Origin: Diabrotica undecimpunctata
Lineage: Eukaryota; Arthropoda; Insecta; Coleoptera; Chrysomelidae
Reading direction: 5' to 3'
Assembly (NCBI RefSeq): GCF_040954645.1
Contig: NC_092804.1
Span: forward strand, 39,151,753 to 39,215,752
Length of the DNA stretch: 64,000 nucleotides
A program made the translations under genes and the position numbers. Below are positions 1 to 11,006 of this stretch, one piece after another. Numbering within the stretch: position 1 is the first letter of the stretch; the number at the start of each line of letters is the position of its first letter. The notes below the pieces were generated by a model, which worked only from the letters and a program-made list of their open reading frames with translations, made no database searches and was not told where the DNA came from.

Positions 1-489
1 ACGTTAAGTTTTTTCTCTACCCCACAATCTAAAATGGATCATAGAAAGCACTATTGCTCTCCTATTGGCTGACACTAACCTTCTAAAAAGGATGGGGTGA
101 ATTGTACATACGACGATAACAATGACAGGTCTCTACTGGACTTCTTCAGTTACGTTGGAGATCCTGTATTGACACGTTGAGAGTCTCTCTGAAATAGTGC
201 AGTGCATTTCGACGTGTGGTAAACAATCGTAGCTCCATTTTTACATTATGTGACATTTTGAGGGTGTTACCCCATGTTACGCGAGATAATTGACTACAAG
301 GTAAGAAAATTAAGGTTAAGTACCTATTTATAGTATTTAGCTGTTCAATCTTTGTTAAACTTATTTTTACTGATAATGCAGTGCTAACAAGTATGCTAAT
401 ACTATTTTTTAATTAATGTGAGTCAATTTTAACCTATATTTATGAAGCGATAAGCAGTTCTAGTGGAGATACGGCTTTTTAGCTGTAAT
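1..489. other. Unassigned DNA with one possible 5' splice site
   Basis: No protein domain is recognised here. On the plus strand a short reading frame beginning with ATG at 274 encodes MLREIIDYK and runs straight into CAAG|GTAAGAAAA at 300/301, a good match to the metazoan 5' splice-site consensus. The first 300 bases are less AT-rich than the sequence after the putative donor. This could be a first exon or UTR exon of a host gene, but no acceptor, promoter or partner exon is visible, so the call is weak. Confidence 0.2.
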
Positions 490-1320
490 AAAATGATCAG
501 CAACTCCGCCTGCGGATAAAGGAGGGGGGTTGTAGGATTAGATTAGCAGCTTGCCATATATAAAAATGAAAAAAAAAGCTCAAATAACCGGTGACGAGCC
601 TCGGACTAGGACAGAAAATATGGTAACGACAAAGGCGAGAAAAAGGACGACGAACTGGAAAACGAAAAATATAATGAGAGTGGCGACGTGGAACATAAAA
701 AGCCTAAATAACCGAGATCAGGAAATAGAAAAAGAGTTGAGAGAATATCAAATAGATATCTGCGCCCTACAGGAAACAAAGAGGAAAGGTAAAGGACAGA
801 CGCGGCTTGGAGAATATTTACTAATACATAGTGGGGTTCCGAAACAAGAAAGAGCAAAGGAAGGTGTAGCAATAATGATCAAAACAAAATATAAAGATCA
901 AATTAAAGAGTGCCAGTACATATCTCAGAGAATACTTTTAGTAAAAATTAGGGCGAACAGCAAAATTATTAACATAATAGGGTTATATGCACCAGAATAC
1001 TGCAAACCTGACAGCGATAAAGAAGAATTCTATGATGAGCTACAAACATTAGTGGAAAGAAAAGTGAAGCGAAATGAATTACTTATATTATTGGGAGATT
1101 TCAATGCCAGAATAGGAGACGAAGTAATACCAGGAATAAAATAAAGGTTTAATGAAAGAGTTATTAATGAAAACAGAAAAAGAATGGTGGAATTCTGCAC
1201 ATCAAACGAAATAAGGATAACCAACACATTTTTTGATCATAAAATTCAACACAAATACACGTTTGAAAATACAAGAGGACATAGATCAATGATAGATTAT
1301 GTGGTCACAAACAGAAATAT
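490..1320 (+). pseudogene. RTE-type LINE: 5' UTR and endonuclease domain (5' fragment)
   Basis: This encodes the N-terminal endonuclease/exonuclease/phosphatase (EEP, APE-like) domain of an RTE-type non-LTR retrotransposon. The translation from 551 shows the hallmark blocks in order: RVATWNIKSL (about residue 41), DICALQETKRKG (about 70), IIGLYAPE, and LLGDFNARIGDE (about 181-192). In the family this domain nicks target DNA to prime reverse transcription. An in-frame TAA at 1142-1144 interrupts the frame. The same frame stays open beyond it to 1320, including GHRSMIDYVVTNRNIH. A GC-rich leader with a GGATAAAGGAGG motif at about 515 looks like the element's 5' UTR. The copy stops abruptly at 1320, where an antisense element begins. 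Confidence 0.85.
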
Positions 1321-3172
1321 TCACCTTGATTCACATTGATCAAAGGCCTTCCTTTTCAAGCACATGGGAATATCTGATCTAAAGACTTCTCTCAGTATTC
1401 CGTAAGCCACCCATGCCAGTCCTATTCTCCTATTTAGCTCCGTTGTTTGATTATCTCTTCCTAATTTAATCTCGTGGCCCAGATGCTTATAGCTATACAC
1501 CTGTTCAATTTGCGTGCCGTTAGTTGAGATGTTTTTCGCCAGTACAAGGTTGGTCATATATTGTGTTTTGGAGAAATTAATTTTTAGTTAAGATTAAGTC
1601 CAATTTGTGTACACGAGCTCTGAAGGTCTTAAAGAAGCTGGCAGCATGATCTACTCGGTCTGCAATAAGGACTATGTCGTCTGCAAATCTCAAGTTGTTC
1701 AGAAATTCTCCATTTATGTTGACTCTAATATTCTCCCAATTATTGTTTCTCATAGCACATTGCAACAAAGCGGTGAATAGGAGAGATGGTATCCCCTTGC
1801 CTAATACCCCTCTCGAAGGGAAATGTATTCGTGTTGCCATAATACATTCTAACTGCAGCTGTTGCGCTATTATATATATATTCCGAAGAAAAGTTGTGAA
1901 CCTATGATAACTGTGTAAGAGCTCTTAACATGGAGCTATGCTGGACTGAATCAAACGCTTTCTCAGTCTACAAATATTAATATCAATGGCTTGTTGTATA
2001 CTGTAACTTTCTTTATTTAGGATTTTATTACTTGTAGGTGGTCATTCGTTCCAAAGCCACTCCTAAATCCGGCCTGCTCTAATGGTTGGTGAAAATCTGG
2101 CTTAGGTTCCAGTCTGTTAGTAATTATTCTCATAAAGAGCTTATATAAATGAGATAACAAGCTGACAGGTCTGTAGTTTCCAATTTCTGTTACATCTTCT
2201 TTTTTGTGCAATATTACCATAATGGCACTTTTCCATTTTGCTGGTGTAACTCCTTCAGAGAGGCAGGTATTATAAAGGGTTTTTTAAGCTTGTATGACGC
2301 ATTCGCCTCTTAATTTTATCATTTCACTTACAATGTCATCTTCTCCAGGTGATTTGCTGTTCTTTATACCTTTCAACGCTGATTCGATTTCCTCTTCGGT
2401 TATATCTGGAATTTCCTCTGATCCTTGATTTTGTATGGCTGGGATTTCCACCTCTGGAATGTGAGCATCTCGACTATATAATGTTCTATAGTACTCTTCG
2501 ATAATTTTTATAATTTCTTGTTGTTCATATACAGCATGTCCTTGTCTATTTTTGAGCTTATAAATGTTCCTGGTTCCTGTCTTCTACTTTCTTTTTAGAA
2601 CTTAAAGGCTTTTATTTTGTTCTATGGTATTAGTTGTTTCTTTAGTGTTAAAATCCCTTATGTCTTTCCTAACAGCTTTTGAAATGGTTTTATTTAAATT
2701 CCTCAGCTCTGCGATGTTCACTTTGTGCTTATCTTTTATTTCCCTTCTTTTTTGCATTAGGTTCCTTGTGCCTTCTGTAAGTTTTTCATTTTTCCTTGTT
2801 TGCTTAACTTGACAGTTCTTCTGTGTCTTCCTTAGAGCGTCCAACAACCTTTCGTTAAGTTGTTCAATATCGGTTTTATCTTGCACGTCATTCAAAAGGT
2901 ATTCTATCTATCTCAATCTATTTCTTCCTGGTATGCCCTTGTGTTAGTAATCGCAGTGAACGTAACATTTTTAGTCCTTGTCTCCATATTTCTTCGTTCC
3001 TTCTTTACGTTCAAGACTACCTTCGCTCTAACCATTCTATGGTCACTTCCGGTTGAAAATTGATTTAATACAGTTACGTCTTAAACAGCGTCTTTTTTGT
3101 TAGATAAGATAAAGTCAATTTCGTTCTTGTTTAAGCCATTTGGTGATTGCCAAGTCTACTTTCTTTTGGGGG
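1321..3172 (-). pseudogene. RTE-A LINE: endonuclease end plus reverse transcriptase (truncated, antisense)
   Basis: Read on the minus strand from 3172 downward, this copy starts with the end of an EEP domain (SPNGLNKNEIDFILSN, then GSDHRMVRAKV). A basic linker follows (2602-2895), then RT blocks: NYRPVSLLSHLYKLF (near 2160), EQAGFRSGFGTNDHL (near 2050), RFADDIVLIADRVD (1670-1690) and the thumb motif YKHLGHEIKLGRDNQT (near 1450). Several stops and frameshifts separate the pieces, and motif A (FVDYEKAFD in sister copies) is damaged. The C-terminal zinc-knuckle region is missing because the copy ends at 1321. It belongs with the better preserved copies at 41.4 and 59 kb. Dead; RNA-to-DNA copying activity is inferred only for the family. 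Confidence 0.85.
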
Positions 3173-3539
3173 ATTTTTTTTAAATGGGTCTACGACCCAT
3201 TTTAAACGTTCTACGTTTATTTTACCATTCTACGTTATTTTAAGATGTCTACGATTAAATAAATTCCTTTAAATTTAATAATCCCTAATACTTAATATTC
3301 AACCAAAAATTCCACAACAAGGTCTACTAACAATACATTACTTAAAAAATTTAATAAAACTGCTGAAGAAAAAATCTAGTAATTTTTGTCCTGTTAAAGG
3401 AATGTCCACATAAATAAATAGGGAACTTTAGAAAACATAAAGTAAACGTCGTTAGGCAGATAATCAATAATTGTCCGTTTACTTCAATACTACAAGCTAT
3501 GCTATATTTAAAAGTTTGCATCACACTTTGTACCATGCC
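3173..3539. other. AT-rich spacer with four regularly spaced TCTACG boxes
   Basis: No gene is recognised. The hexamer TCTACG occurs at 3189, 3210, 3229 and 3248, spaced 21, 19 and 19 bases. This could be a subterminal repeat of a lost DNA transposon, or coincidence. The segment separates an RTE copy from a mariner transposase relic. Confidence 0.3.
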
Positions 3540-3830
3540 TGATTGCTCAATTTTTCATTACTCTACGGCAATTCTATTTTTTTATTCGTAAATACTGACA
3601 GATTTTGTTTTATAGACGATGTTTTTAAGCAACCCTTTAAGAAATAGTCTAAAGGATTCATATCGGGTAATTGTGGGGGCTATTCGATAAAACCATGCCT
3701 TTCAATCCATCTTTTGGAAAACACATTATTTAGGTACATATTATCTAACTTTGCGTAATGACATGAAGCTCCATCATACTGCAGTCAAATACTGCTGTTT
3801 AAGGTATTATTATTGTCTAAAAGTTTAAGT
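3540..3830 (-). pseudogene. mariner/Tc1-superfamily transposase C-terminal relic
   Basis: The minus strand reads YDGASCHYAKLDNMYLNN, then FSKRWIERHGFIE, a stop (TAG at the position of a conserved W), and PPQLPDMNPLDYFLKG. This is the second and third catalytic-Asp region of an IS630/Tc1/mariner DDE transposase, equivalent to QDGAPPHY and RSPDLNPLDYF in the copy at 57.8-58.8 kb. The N-terminal DNA-binding domain and first catalytic Asp are absent, and no terminal inverted repeat was seen. It is an old, dead fragment lying antisense between two RTE relics. Confidence 0.75.
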
Positions 3831-3837
3831 TTAATTC

Positions 3838-4255
3838 TTCTTCTTCTTCTTCCTGTTTATAAGCAATTCTGCTTGTTCATTGGCGGATTAATATCTCTAT
3901 GAAAGGTTGTCACTCCATCTTTTGCGCCGTCGTCCGATACTTTTTCTGCCCTCCTCTATTCTGATTATGTGGTTATTCCATTCTTTTTTCAATTTTGTGA
4001 CCATCCATTTATACATTGTACGTTACATTTTCTTCTAATGTCTTCACTTCTCTTTCGATCTCTCAGCGTATTTCATGTAATTCTTCTCAGTACCCTCATC
4101 TCTGCCGTTTCCAGTAGCCTTTGCGTTGTGGCTGTGTCGGGTCTTGTTTCTGAGGCATATGTCATTATTGGTCTTACACTGGCCTTATAAATTTTTGATT
4201 TCATCTCAGTGTTAATGTGTCTGTTTCGTTATATAGTCTTATTAAGGCTCCGCCG
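3838..4255 (-). pseudogene. RTE-B LINE 3' fragment (thumb and C-terminal knuckle)
   Basis: The 3' end is marked on the plus strand by a TTCTTCTTCTTC run at 3838, which is a (GAA)n tail in the element's sense. The minus strand encodes the C-terminal part of an RTE-type ORF, with the same protein and DNA as the better copy at 36.5-37.5 kb (RRCNVQYINEW-like and KKEWNNHISRME-like blocks, and the DASETRPDAATTQRLLETVE-like block). Frameshifts are present. Upstream sequence is lost at about 4255, so this is a classic 5'-truncated insertion of about 0.4 kb. Confidence 0.75.
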
Positions 4256-5555
4256 GCAGCTTTTTGGATGGATTGAGTAGCTCTACATAACTGTTGCCGG
4301 TCCAAAGGCCGGATAAAGGAGGAGGGGGTCTACAGCCAGCTTAACACCCTACTGATAGCCTTTAAAATCATACAGCTCATAGAAACAGGATTACGTTCAA
4401 TTCAAGAATACGAAATAATTTCAGAAGAAAAAAATGGCTGTACTGTAGTTTAGCGTCAAGCTTAATACTATCTTTTCTGTATTTTTCAAATTTAAATAAT
4501 GTTTTTAAAACTAATAAAGTAATTTCATCATTTATTTATTATTTATATTTTAAAGAAATTATATACTATATTAAAATTTAATAAATTAATATGTTTACTC
4601 CTAACGCTACCTTCTAATGTATCAACAAAGTTGCTTTATATATTTCGTCTGCATTGCTGCCAAGCATACGCTGTTTTGCTTCTGACAGACCCGTCAAAGT
4701 CAAAGACTAAATATTAAACTAATTTAAAAAAAAATCAATATCATTTGAAAATACATTTAATTATTATATAAACTAAATAAGGTGTTTAAAAGTAAGATTT
4801 TAGTAAAGTTTGATGATAATGTTGTGTTGCGTAGATGATGTACGGGTTAAAAGGGCTCCCTAAAAGTTGGATCTTTGTAGTGCTTTTCGATAAAGGCAGG
4901 GAAAGTATAAGCTTTCCAATACTTTTCCTTTGAACCTTACAGAAATACTTCTGTTTAGTTTTAAAAATAAACGATAATAAATAAGAGAAGCTTCAGTGAT
5001 ATTGCGAAAACGAATTACCAAGAAAAATAATAGAACTGAAGGGATCACAATGAGTTAAAACTAAAAAATACCGATTGAAAATAAATCGAACGTCGTTATA
5101 TTGAAGTAGAGAAAATTAATAATAAAATCGCAATATTCACATCCTTAATAACGTTTCTTGCAACTGCTTTCGGGAAAATTTAAGAAAACTCGACATAAAT
5201 CACGTCACGTTGAATAAAAATGCAGCGGATGTGCTAGAAGAGTTTGACATATATGCAGCTTATTGTTTCATTCAACAGTATGAGAAAATCGCAATTTTAT
5301 AAACTCTAATATAAAAAAAATTGTTACAGAAATATATATTCAGAGGGAAAACACCAAAAACGTTTGAGTTTTATATTATATACAGACAACTATTGACGCG
5401 CGGCAACGCCGTTTATCAGCGCATAATTAACAATAAAAAAATGTTTTAAAATTAAAAAACCCAAATTACTTATCGCCATCTTTTAATATCGAATAATATT
5501 ACGGCAGAACTGATAAAATATGAAAAGAAAAAAAAATACATAAAAAAGAAGATAA
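4256..5555. other. AT-rich DNA without recognisable gene
   Basis: No coding domain is recognised on either strand. A short GC-rich patch at about 4295-4345 contains GGATAAAGGAGGAGGGGG, resembling the presumed RTE 5' UTR at about 515, so it may be a tiny 5'-UTR remnant. The rest is low-complexity AT-rich sequence; short open frames here look like chance. Confidence 0.4.
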
Positions 5556-5975
5556 AAGTATATGCGATAAATATAGAGGCATTAGAGTAACACCAAAATT
5601 CAGTAGGCGGTAAAAAAAGTAATGAAAGAATTAATTAGAAGTAGTAGAAATAGATTTTCTAAGGAGAGCGTGTGGTGTATCCAGAAAAGATCATATCAGG
5701 AATGAAGATATTCGAAGGAGGACAAATACTGTATATTCCAGTTTAGACAATGAATCGTGAAGCAAATGAATGAAGATAGATGGCCAAAGAAAGCTTTAAA
5801 TTACATACCACAACAAAGAAGAAGAAGGGAAGGGCCTTCAGTTGCCTGGGAAGAAAATGTACGGCTCATAATGAGAGATCAAAGAACCATCAAAGAAGAC
5901 GAATGGATGGACAGAAACGATGGCGGTCGAAATGCGACAAGCGGCAGAGGCTGTAGGAACCTCGCATATATATAT
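5556..5975 (+). pseudogene. RTE-type LINE C-terminal relic with internal deletion
   Basis: The plus strand reads KYRGI (an RT-like block) followed almost directly by VEIDFLRRACGVSRKDHIRN and NEDIRRRTN, which in intact elements lie far apart. A large internal deletion is therefore implied. After a frameshift near 5757 it continues MNEDRWPKKALNYIPQQ and WMDRNDGG, typical of the RTE C-terminal end (family pattern MxEDRxPKxxLxxxP). The (AAG)-rich patch near 5815 is coding. The element ends about 5975. Confidence 0.7.
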
Positions 5976-7371
5976 TGTTATTGTTATGATGTATTGTTAT
6001 GATGTATTATTTGTGAATGATGAGCAATGAGTATTTTTTAATAATATAGGGTTTTTATCGCGGTTCTCAAAGAATTAGTTTGTAAGTACTTTTTTAAATT
6101 ATCTTTATTATATCTATTATGAAACACACATATATATCTAACCTAGCCAATGTAAATTTAAAATAAACTATCTTTAAATTGAAATTCTTATGAAACTAAT
6201 TAAATTCTATAGACAATGTAAAATTTAAACAAACTATCTTCAAAATTGAAATTGTTATGACACTAACTAAATTATATTAACAAAATTTTGTACCTTTCTG
6301 TCACTGAATGCCTAAATGAACTGTTTTCCACTGTATAGATTCTAATCACCACTCAATGTCTTCGTGCTTCGGTTATCCTTGTTTTTGTGAAATTACTTTT
6401 TCCAATTATCAGCTTCCACCAATTTTTAAAATATATTTCTTCTTAAGCATTTATAAACCACCAAGCAAACCAGCAAATAGCATTTATATTTATTCTTCTT
6501 TTCAGTATACCAATATCCAATCACCAAATATATTATATAATTTTAATTTTCAATTAACATTACATAATTTTTAATCTTCAATAATATTTTCTTTATACTG
6601 TTTCTTAATCTTCATTTAACTCACTATATTGAACAATTGGACCTTCTGTCTGACTATAATTGATCTGACTTCTATTTTATGCTAACTCTAATTAACTTTC
6701 ATACTAAACTGGACTCATAGTAACTGTAACGCATAACTGATAACTGACTAACTGAATGGACATCTTGAATCCAAATCACCAGGTATTTATATCTTTTTCC
6801 ATGTTCCAGAACCATCTGGTAAGAAATCATGTTCGATTTGTTCCATTAAACACATGTCTGAATCTTCTGGAAACAGTATATGTTCGATCCACAGACATAA
6901 CCATTATTCCAGAATGTTCCACCGTAAACAAAGATCAAATTCTGCATTCTGGAGAATTCGTTAATTTTCTATTGATAATTTTGTTGACATTTAGGCTTTT
7001 CAGATCAGAATATACACTTAAATTAGTAACATAACATTCTAATTTAATAAACTACATATTTTAAACAACATATTATTATAACCCCACTTTATATTCGCAA
7101 CCATTCCTCAAAATGTCACTTGGAGAGTATGTATATCTGGTTGCCTAATCACATGACTCACTTAAATATATTTACAACTTTATAATTATAAAAAAATACT
7201 TTTTATATGCTAATTTCTTAAAAATGCTCTCACATAAATATATTTTTATAAAATTCTCTAGTATATAACTTATTAAAATAACCAAATACTTTTTATATCT
7301 TATACTTAGATCCTATACTTATTATCTAGTAGTGTAACTTATAAATTATTTTCTATAAACACCAATCATAT

Positions 7372-7373
<2 letters not shown>
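5976..7373. other. AT-rich DNA without recognisable gene
   Basis: About 1.4 kb of AT-rich sequence. Near-repeats of a TAAAATTTAAACAAACTATCTT-like unit around 6150-6250 suggest a local duplication. Open frames at 6356-6574 and 6756-7034 show no conserved motif, and their composition follows the background. I see no gene. Confidence 0.4.

Positions 7374-7441
<68 letters not shown>
7374..7441. repeat. (AT)n microsatellite
   Basis: About 34 uninterrupted AT dinucleotides. It forms the left border of the small element that ends at a second TA run at 7650-7664. The same arrangement of (TA)n next to Penelope-type ends occurs at 21.0 and 22.5 kb. Confidence 0.97.
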
Positions 7442-7444
<3 letters not shown>

Positions 7445-7649
7445 AAAGATTAAATCTTTTAGCGAAAGCTGCTATCGCTTTATTGAATTAAATGGCCAAA
7501 TATATGGCCTAGGAGGACAAATTCGTTAAACTTCCCGTGCTCGAATCGGTATCAATAAAGCATTATGATCATTTCGGCCTATCCCAGCCTCATCAGACAC
7601 TTCGGCTGATACAAATTCAAACTCGGAAAGTCCAACGAATGTCTCCCAA
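7442..7649 (-). repeat. Small TA-flanked element carrying a hammerhead ribozyme core (putative solo Penelope terminus)
   Basis: About 208 bp of higher-complexity, GC-richer sequence sits exactly between two TA runs (7374-7441 and 7650-7664). It encodes no protein. On the minus strand it contains a canonical hammerhead core (see separate entry). Penelope-like elements are known to carry hammerhead motifs in their terminal repeats and to insert at AT-rich sites, so a solo Penelope terminal repeat is a reasonable inference. No other copy is present in the window to prove it. Confidence 0.5.
7572..7596 (-). ncRNA. Hammerhead ribozyme core (candidate)
   Basis: The minus strand reads CTGATGA (7596-7590), then a helix II with arms GGCT and GGCC closed over GGGATA, then GAAA (7575-7572). 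This reproduces the invariant CUGAUGA / helix II / GAAA core of hammerhead self-cleaving RNAs without a mismatch. Helices I and III and the cleavage UH step cannot be assigned with confidence by eye; a short weak helix III is possible immediately downstream. Self-cleavage is therefore a prediction. Confidence 0.55.
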
Positions 7650-7664
7650 ATATATATATATATA

Positions 7665-7921
7665 AGAATTAATTAAAGATACATATAGGCATCTCGAGAA
7701 ACAGAAAAACAATGTGGGTTCCGAGTAAAGCGTTTGTGTGTGGATTATTTGTTTATATTAAAGCAAATAATAGAAAACAAATAAGATACGGTTAGAAGTA
7801 TCTACTTACTTTTCATAGATTTATCGAAAGTTTATACATTGTATGGATAACCAAACTATGAAAAGCAATGTAAAAGACACATCTTGATAATATATTAATT
7901 AAAGCTATGTAGGTAATACGT
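7665..7921. other. Unassigned AT-rich DNA
   Basis: No recognisable domain. The segment separates the TA-flanked ribozyme element from the 3' tail of the next RTE copy. Confidence 0.4.
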
Positions 7922-8312
7922 CATCATCATCTTGGTGCTACAGCCCTTAGAGGGCCTCGACCTTCTCAAGCTTTCTACTCCATTCTATTCTGTCCCTCGC
8001 TTGCATTTTCCAGTTGCCGACTCCGATCTTCTCGGCATCTTGTGTTACCCCGTCCATCCACCTTAGCTTTGGTCTACCCCGTCTTCTCATTCCTACGGGT
8101 TGCGCTGTTAGAATCTTTTTTATCATGTTTGACTCAGGAGCCCGGGCTACATGTCCTGCCCACTGCAGGCGGTTTCGCTTAATTATAGTGGTAATATCTT
8201 TACCACCAAACGTATGCTTGTAGATATTCTGCAGTTCAAAGTTATATCTACGCCTCCATACTCCGTTCTCACAGACCGCTCCGAATATCTTGCGTAGCAC
8301 CTTTCTTTCACG
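7922..8312 (-). pseudogene. RTE-F LINE C-terminal fragment
   Basis: The minus-strand frame 8300-7947 reads MLRKIFGAVCENGVWRRRYN, IKRNRLQWAGHVARAPE, GMRRRGRPKLRWMDGV and ends WSRKLEKVEAL then stop. These are the C-terminal blocks of RTE/BovB-like ORFs (W..GH.AR, RGRP..RW.D). The frame is open across the fragment. The 3' end has the expected trinucleotide tail, TCATCATCATC on the plus strand at about 7922. The 5' end is truncated at about 8312, where coding similarity stops. A longer member of this family lies at 44.98-45.76 kb. Confidence 0.85.
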
Positions 8313-8715
8313 AGAGTAATACGAGAGAATATAAAAATCAAAATAAAAACTGAAAATGGGGTCTGAACCAACTGCAAGTGGGTTGTTATCTCTTAGGTCG
8401 TAAGATCCCGTTTTTTCGAGCTGGGAAATTGTACCTTTCTTTAAAAAATGTAATCCTTTATCATCGACCGTTTGTCTTAGAAATATTCGTTACTCAAATT
8501 ATGTAATTTAAAAGTCACCTGATCTCATTATTTGGCAAGTTCGACCTACTTTATAGACGTTTTTCACTGATGATATTCTAATAGGAGGGACTTCAATTTA
8601 TTATAGTATTTAATAAAAACGATCCCATTGCTGTAGCATAAATTTGAGGTTACTCAGCTAACTCTTAATTATTATTTCAAGTGTATACCACAGAAAATAT
8701 CCCATGTTTTAGTTT
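8313..8715. other. Unassigned DNA
   Basis: No domain, repeat or splice signal stands out in this roughly 400-bp stretch. Confidence 0.4.
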
Positions 8716-9277
8716 TCCTCCAGTAAACTTTAATAATATTCACTTAGCTATTTCTGAAATAAAAAATAGCAACAGCAAAGCTCTTGATGTATTTAACACA
8801 AAAATGATTAAAACTATTAAAAATATAATGACCTGATTGAAGTAACTAAAATATATATAAAAACAATAAATACAATAACACAAAATTTGCAATCGCAACC
8901 TTTTAAAACAATGCAAGGAGTTAGACAAGCAAGTAGCTTAAGCTAAGTACTTTTTATAAATATAATAGATAAGATTGTAAAAGAATGTAAAAAACCTTTA
9001 AAAAATACTGTATAGTATAGGATAAAATAGAATGCAAACGATAAATTAAAAATAAAAAGTATAAAACTGTATAAAGCAGGAGAACTGATGCACGGATGAC
9101 CAAATCGAACATAGATCAACAAAAAATAAGGCAAACAAAATATAATATACAAATACCTGGGAATATTAGGAAGCATCGTGGACAAACAGACTAGAGAGTA
9201 CAGAAAAACTACTCCAAGCTCTAAATTGGGGATTTATCAACAACAAAAAAGTACAAAGAAAAACGAAGATGATAATA
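8716..9277 (+). pseudogene. Degenerate non-LTR reverse transcriptase, 5' half of an interrupted LINE
   Basis: The plus strand, in shifting frames, gives ISEIKNSNSKALDVF (pre-RT block), FKTMQGVRQASSLS (RT block, normally F.T..GVRQGCSLSP), VLFINIIDKIVKEC (LFNIYID-like) and YKYLGILGSIVDKQ (thumb). The YADD block is lost. The element is cut at 9277 by the mariner insertion and resumes at 11456 with a C-terminal motif, so the two parts are one older LINE split by a younger transposon. Confidence 0.65.
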
Positions 9278-9728
9278 CAGGGTGTTTCAAAAAAAGGTAA
9301 CCCCGTCTCTAGGGTAGGTAAAAAACTGAAAAATAATTGGGGTTTGGTTAGTAAAAAATTTTTGTAACGCCATCCGTTTTCAAGATACAGGGCGTTGAAG
9401 AAAAAAACGCATTACGCATTTTTTACGATTTTGCAGAAACTACTGGCAACATTGTAATAAAATTGTATACGAATATATTTTGGAAGCTGATACATCCCAT
9501 GAATTTGTTTTTATATCTGATTCTCATAGAGGGCGCTAGTTACACGGATCGTACTAAGTATTAGTCAATATAACTTTTTTAAGAGTATAATTATTAATCA
9601 AAATTTCAAGTAAACTTAAACATCATTTAATTTTACACGAAAAAGGTACTCTTGGTAAAACTCGATACTGTGTACCGTTTTCGGAAGATTTTGATTTGAA
9701 AATTATGAAGTAATAATTGATGCTGGTA
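9278..9728 (+). repeat. Left terminal inverted repeat
   Basis: Matches the reverse complement of 11007-11455 from the outer CAGGGTG through GATGCTGGTA at the inner edge. Differences are scattered single bases, suggesting modest age or recent homogenisation. It contains no obvious coding sequence. Confidence 0.93.
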
Positions 9729-9866
9729 GTAATGATAAAGTTCTAATAGGTATACCTCTATTTTCTCCAAGTGTGCTATGGAAATCTGACATTTATTGAT
9801 TGTTATGACGATAAATCAACAATAATTAAAGTTTTGAAACCTTGTTATTTGTAAAATCAAATCAAA

Positions 9867-10930
9867 ATGTACTCAAATGTTGAATACACTGACATTTTAT
9901 TAACCTTAGGCGAATGTTTAGGATGTTCTAGTGCAGCTGTGACACGTTATGCAGAAAAGTTTCCTAGAAGAAACTTACCAAGTAAAAAAACATTAAGAGC
10001 CGTTGAACGACGTTGTCGAGAAACTGGGAATGTGAAATCAAATAAAATAAATTCTGGTAGACCAAGAACAACAAGAACAATTAATAAAGAAAATAATATT
10101 TTAAATTTACTTGATCAAGATCCAACAGTTAGCGTAAGAAATATAGCAGGACAAACAAATACTTCTTCTTCAAGTACTTGGCGTATACTAAAAGAACAGC
10201 AATTATATCCTTACATTACAGACAAGTCCAAGAGCTCTTGCCAGATGATCTACCGGTTAGAGTGGATTTTTGTGAAACAAAGGACAGCCCACAATCCAAA
10301 TTTTTTCAAATGCATTCTTTCTACGGACGAGGCCACCTTTACGCGACAAGGTATGTTTAACTCCCATAATGCACACTACTGGTGTGATGAGAATCCACGA
10401 GTCAAAAGGGTATCACATTACCAACGCTCATTTAAAGTTAATGTTTGAGCAGCAACTTTAGGTAACAAATTAATAGGTTATCATATTCTACCTGGAAATT
10501 TAAATGGTGATATGTATCTTGATTTTTTAAACAATTCCTTATTCGAGATATTAGAAAATTTAATGCTAAACGAGCGAAGATCTTTATTTTTTATGCACGA
10601 TGGAGTTCCACCACACTTTGATAGAAGGTGTCGTAATTGGTTGAGTAATCATTTTCCGAATCGATGGATTGGTAGAGGTGCAAAAGCTCCGATTCATTGG
10701 CCTCCTCGGTCATGCGATTTTAACCCTTTGGACTAAGCAGTTTGGTCGTATATTAAGGAAAAAATCTATGCTGCATAGTAAATTCATGCCAAGAATTGGA
10801 AGAAAGAATTCAACGTCAATTTAATGACATAGCTAATCCCCTACCGTTTAGAAGGTTAATGAAATCTTTAGAAAAAAGAATAGACTTGTGTATTCGCGAA
10901 AACGGTGGGCATTTTGAACACTTACTGTAA
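9867..10930 (+). pseudogene. mariner-type transposase, frameshifted and stopped
   Basis: The presumed start is ATG at 9867 (MYSNVEYTDILLTLGECLG). The N-terminal helix-turn-helix region continues through SGRPRTTRTINKEN. A frameshift near 10217 moves HYRQVQELLPDDLPVRVDF into another frame, and a second near 10285 returns to HNPNFFKCILSTDEATFTR, with first catalytic Asp in STDEATF. TGA at 10446-10448 replaces a Trp codon (VNV*AA). FMHDGVPPHF supplies the second Asp. WPPRSCDFNPLD carries the third acidic position, about 38 residues later by my count. TAA at 10734-10736 and further stops follow. All three acidic residues remain, but the gene cannot be translated as one protein. Confidence 0.88.
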
Positions 10931-11006
10931 TTGAATTGTATTTTATGTTCTTAGTCATTAATTTAATTTTCTTCTTGTGCGTTTTGTTTAATTACTAACT
11001 ATTTTA

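Noticed and set aside
10178..10360. Separate plus-strand ORF inside the 9.9-kb transposase
   Set aside because: It is the transposase itself after a frameshift, not a second gene.
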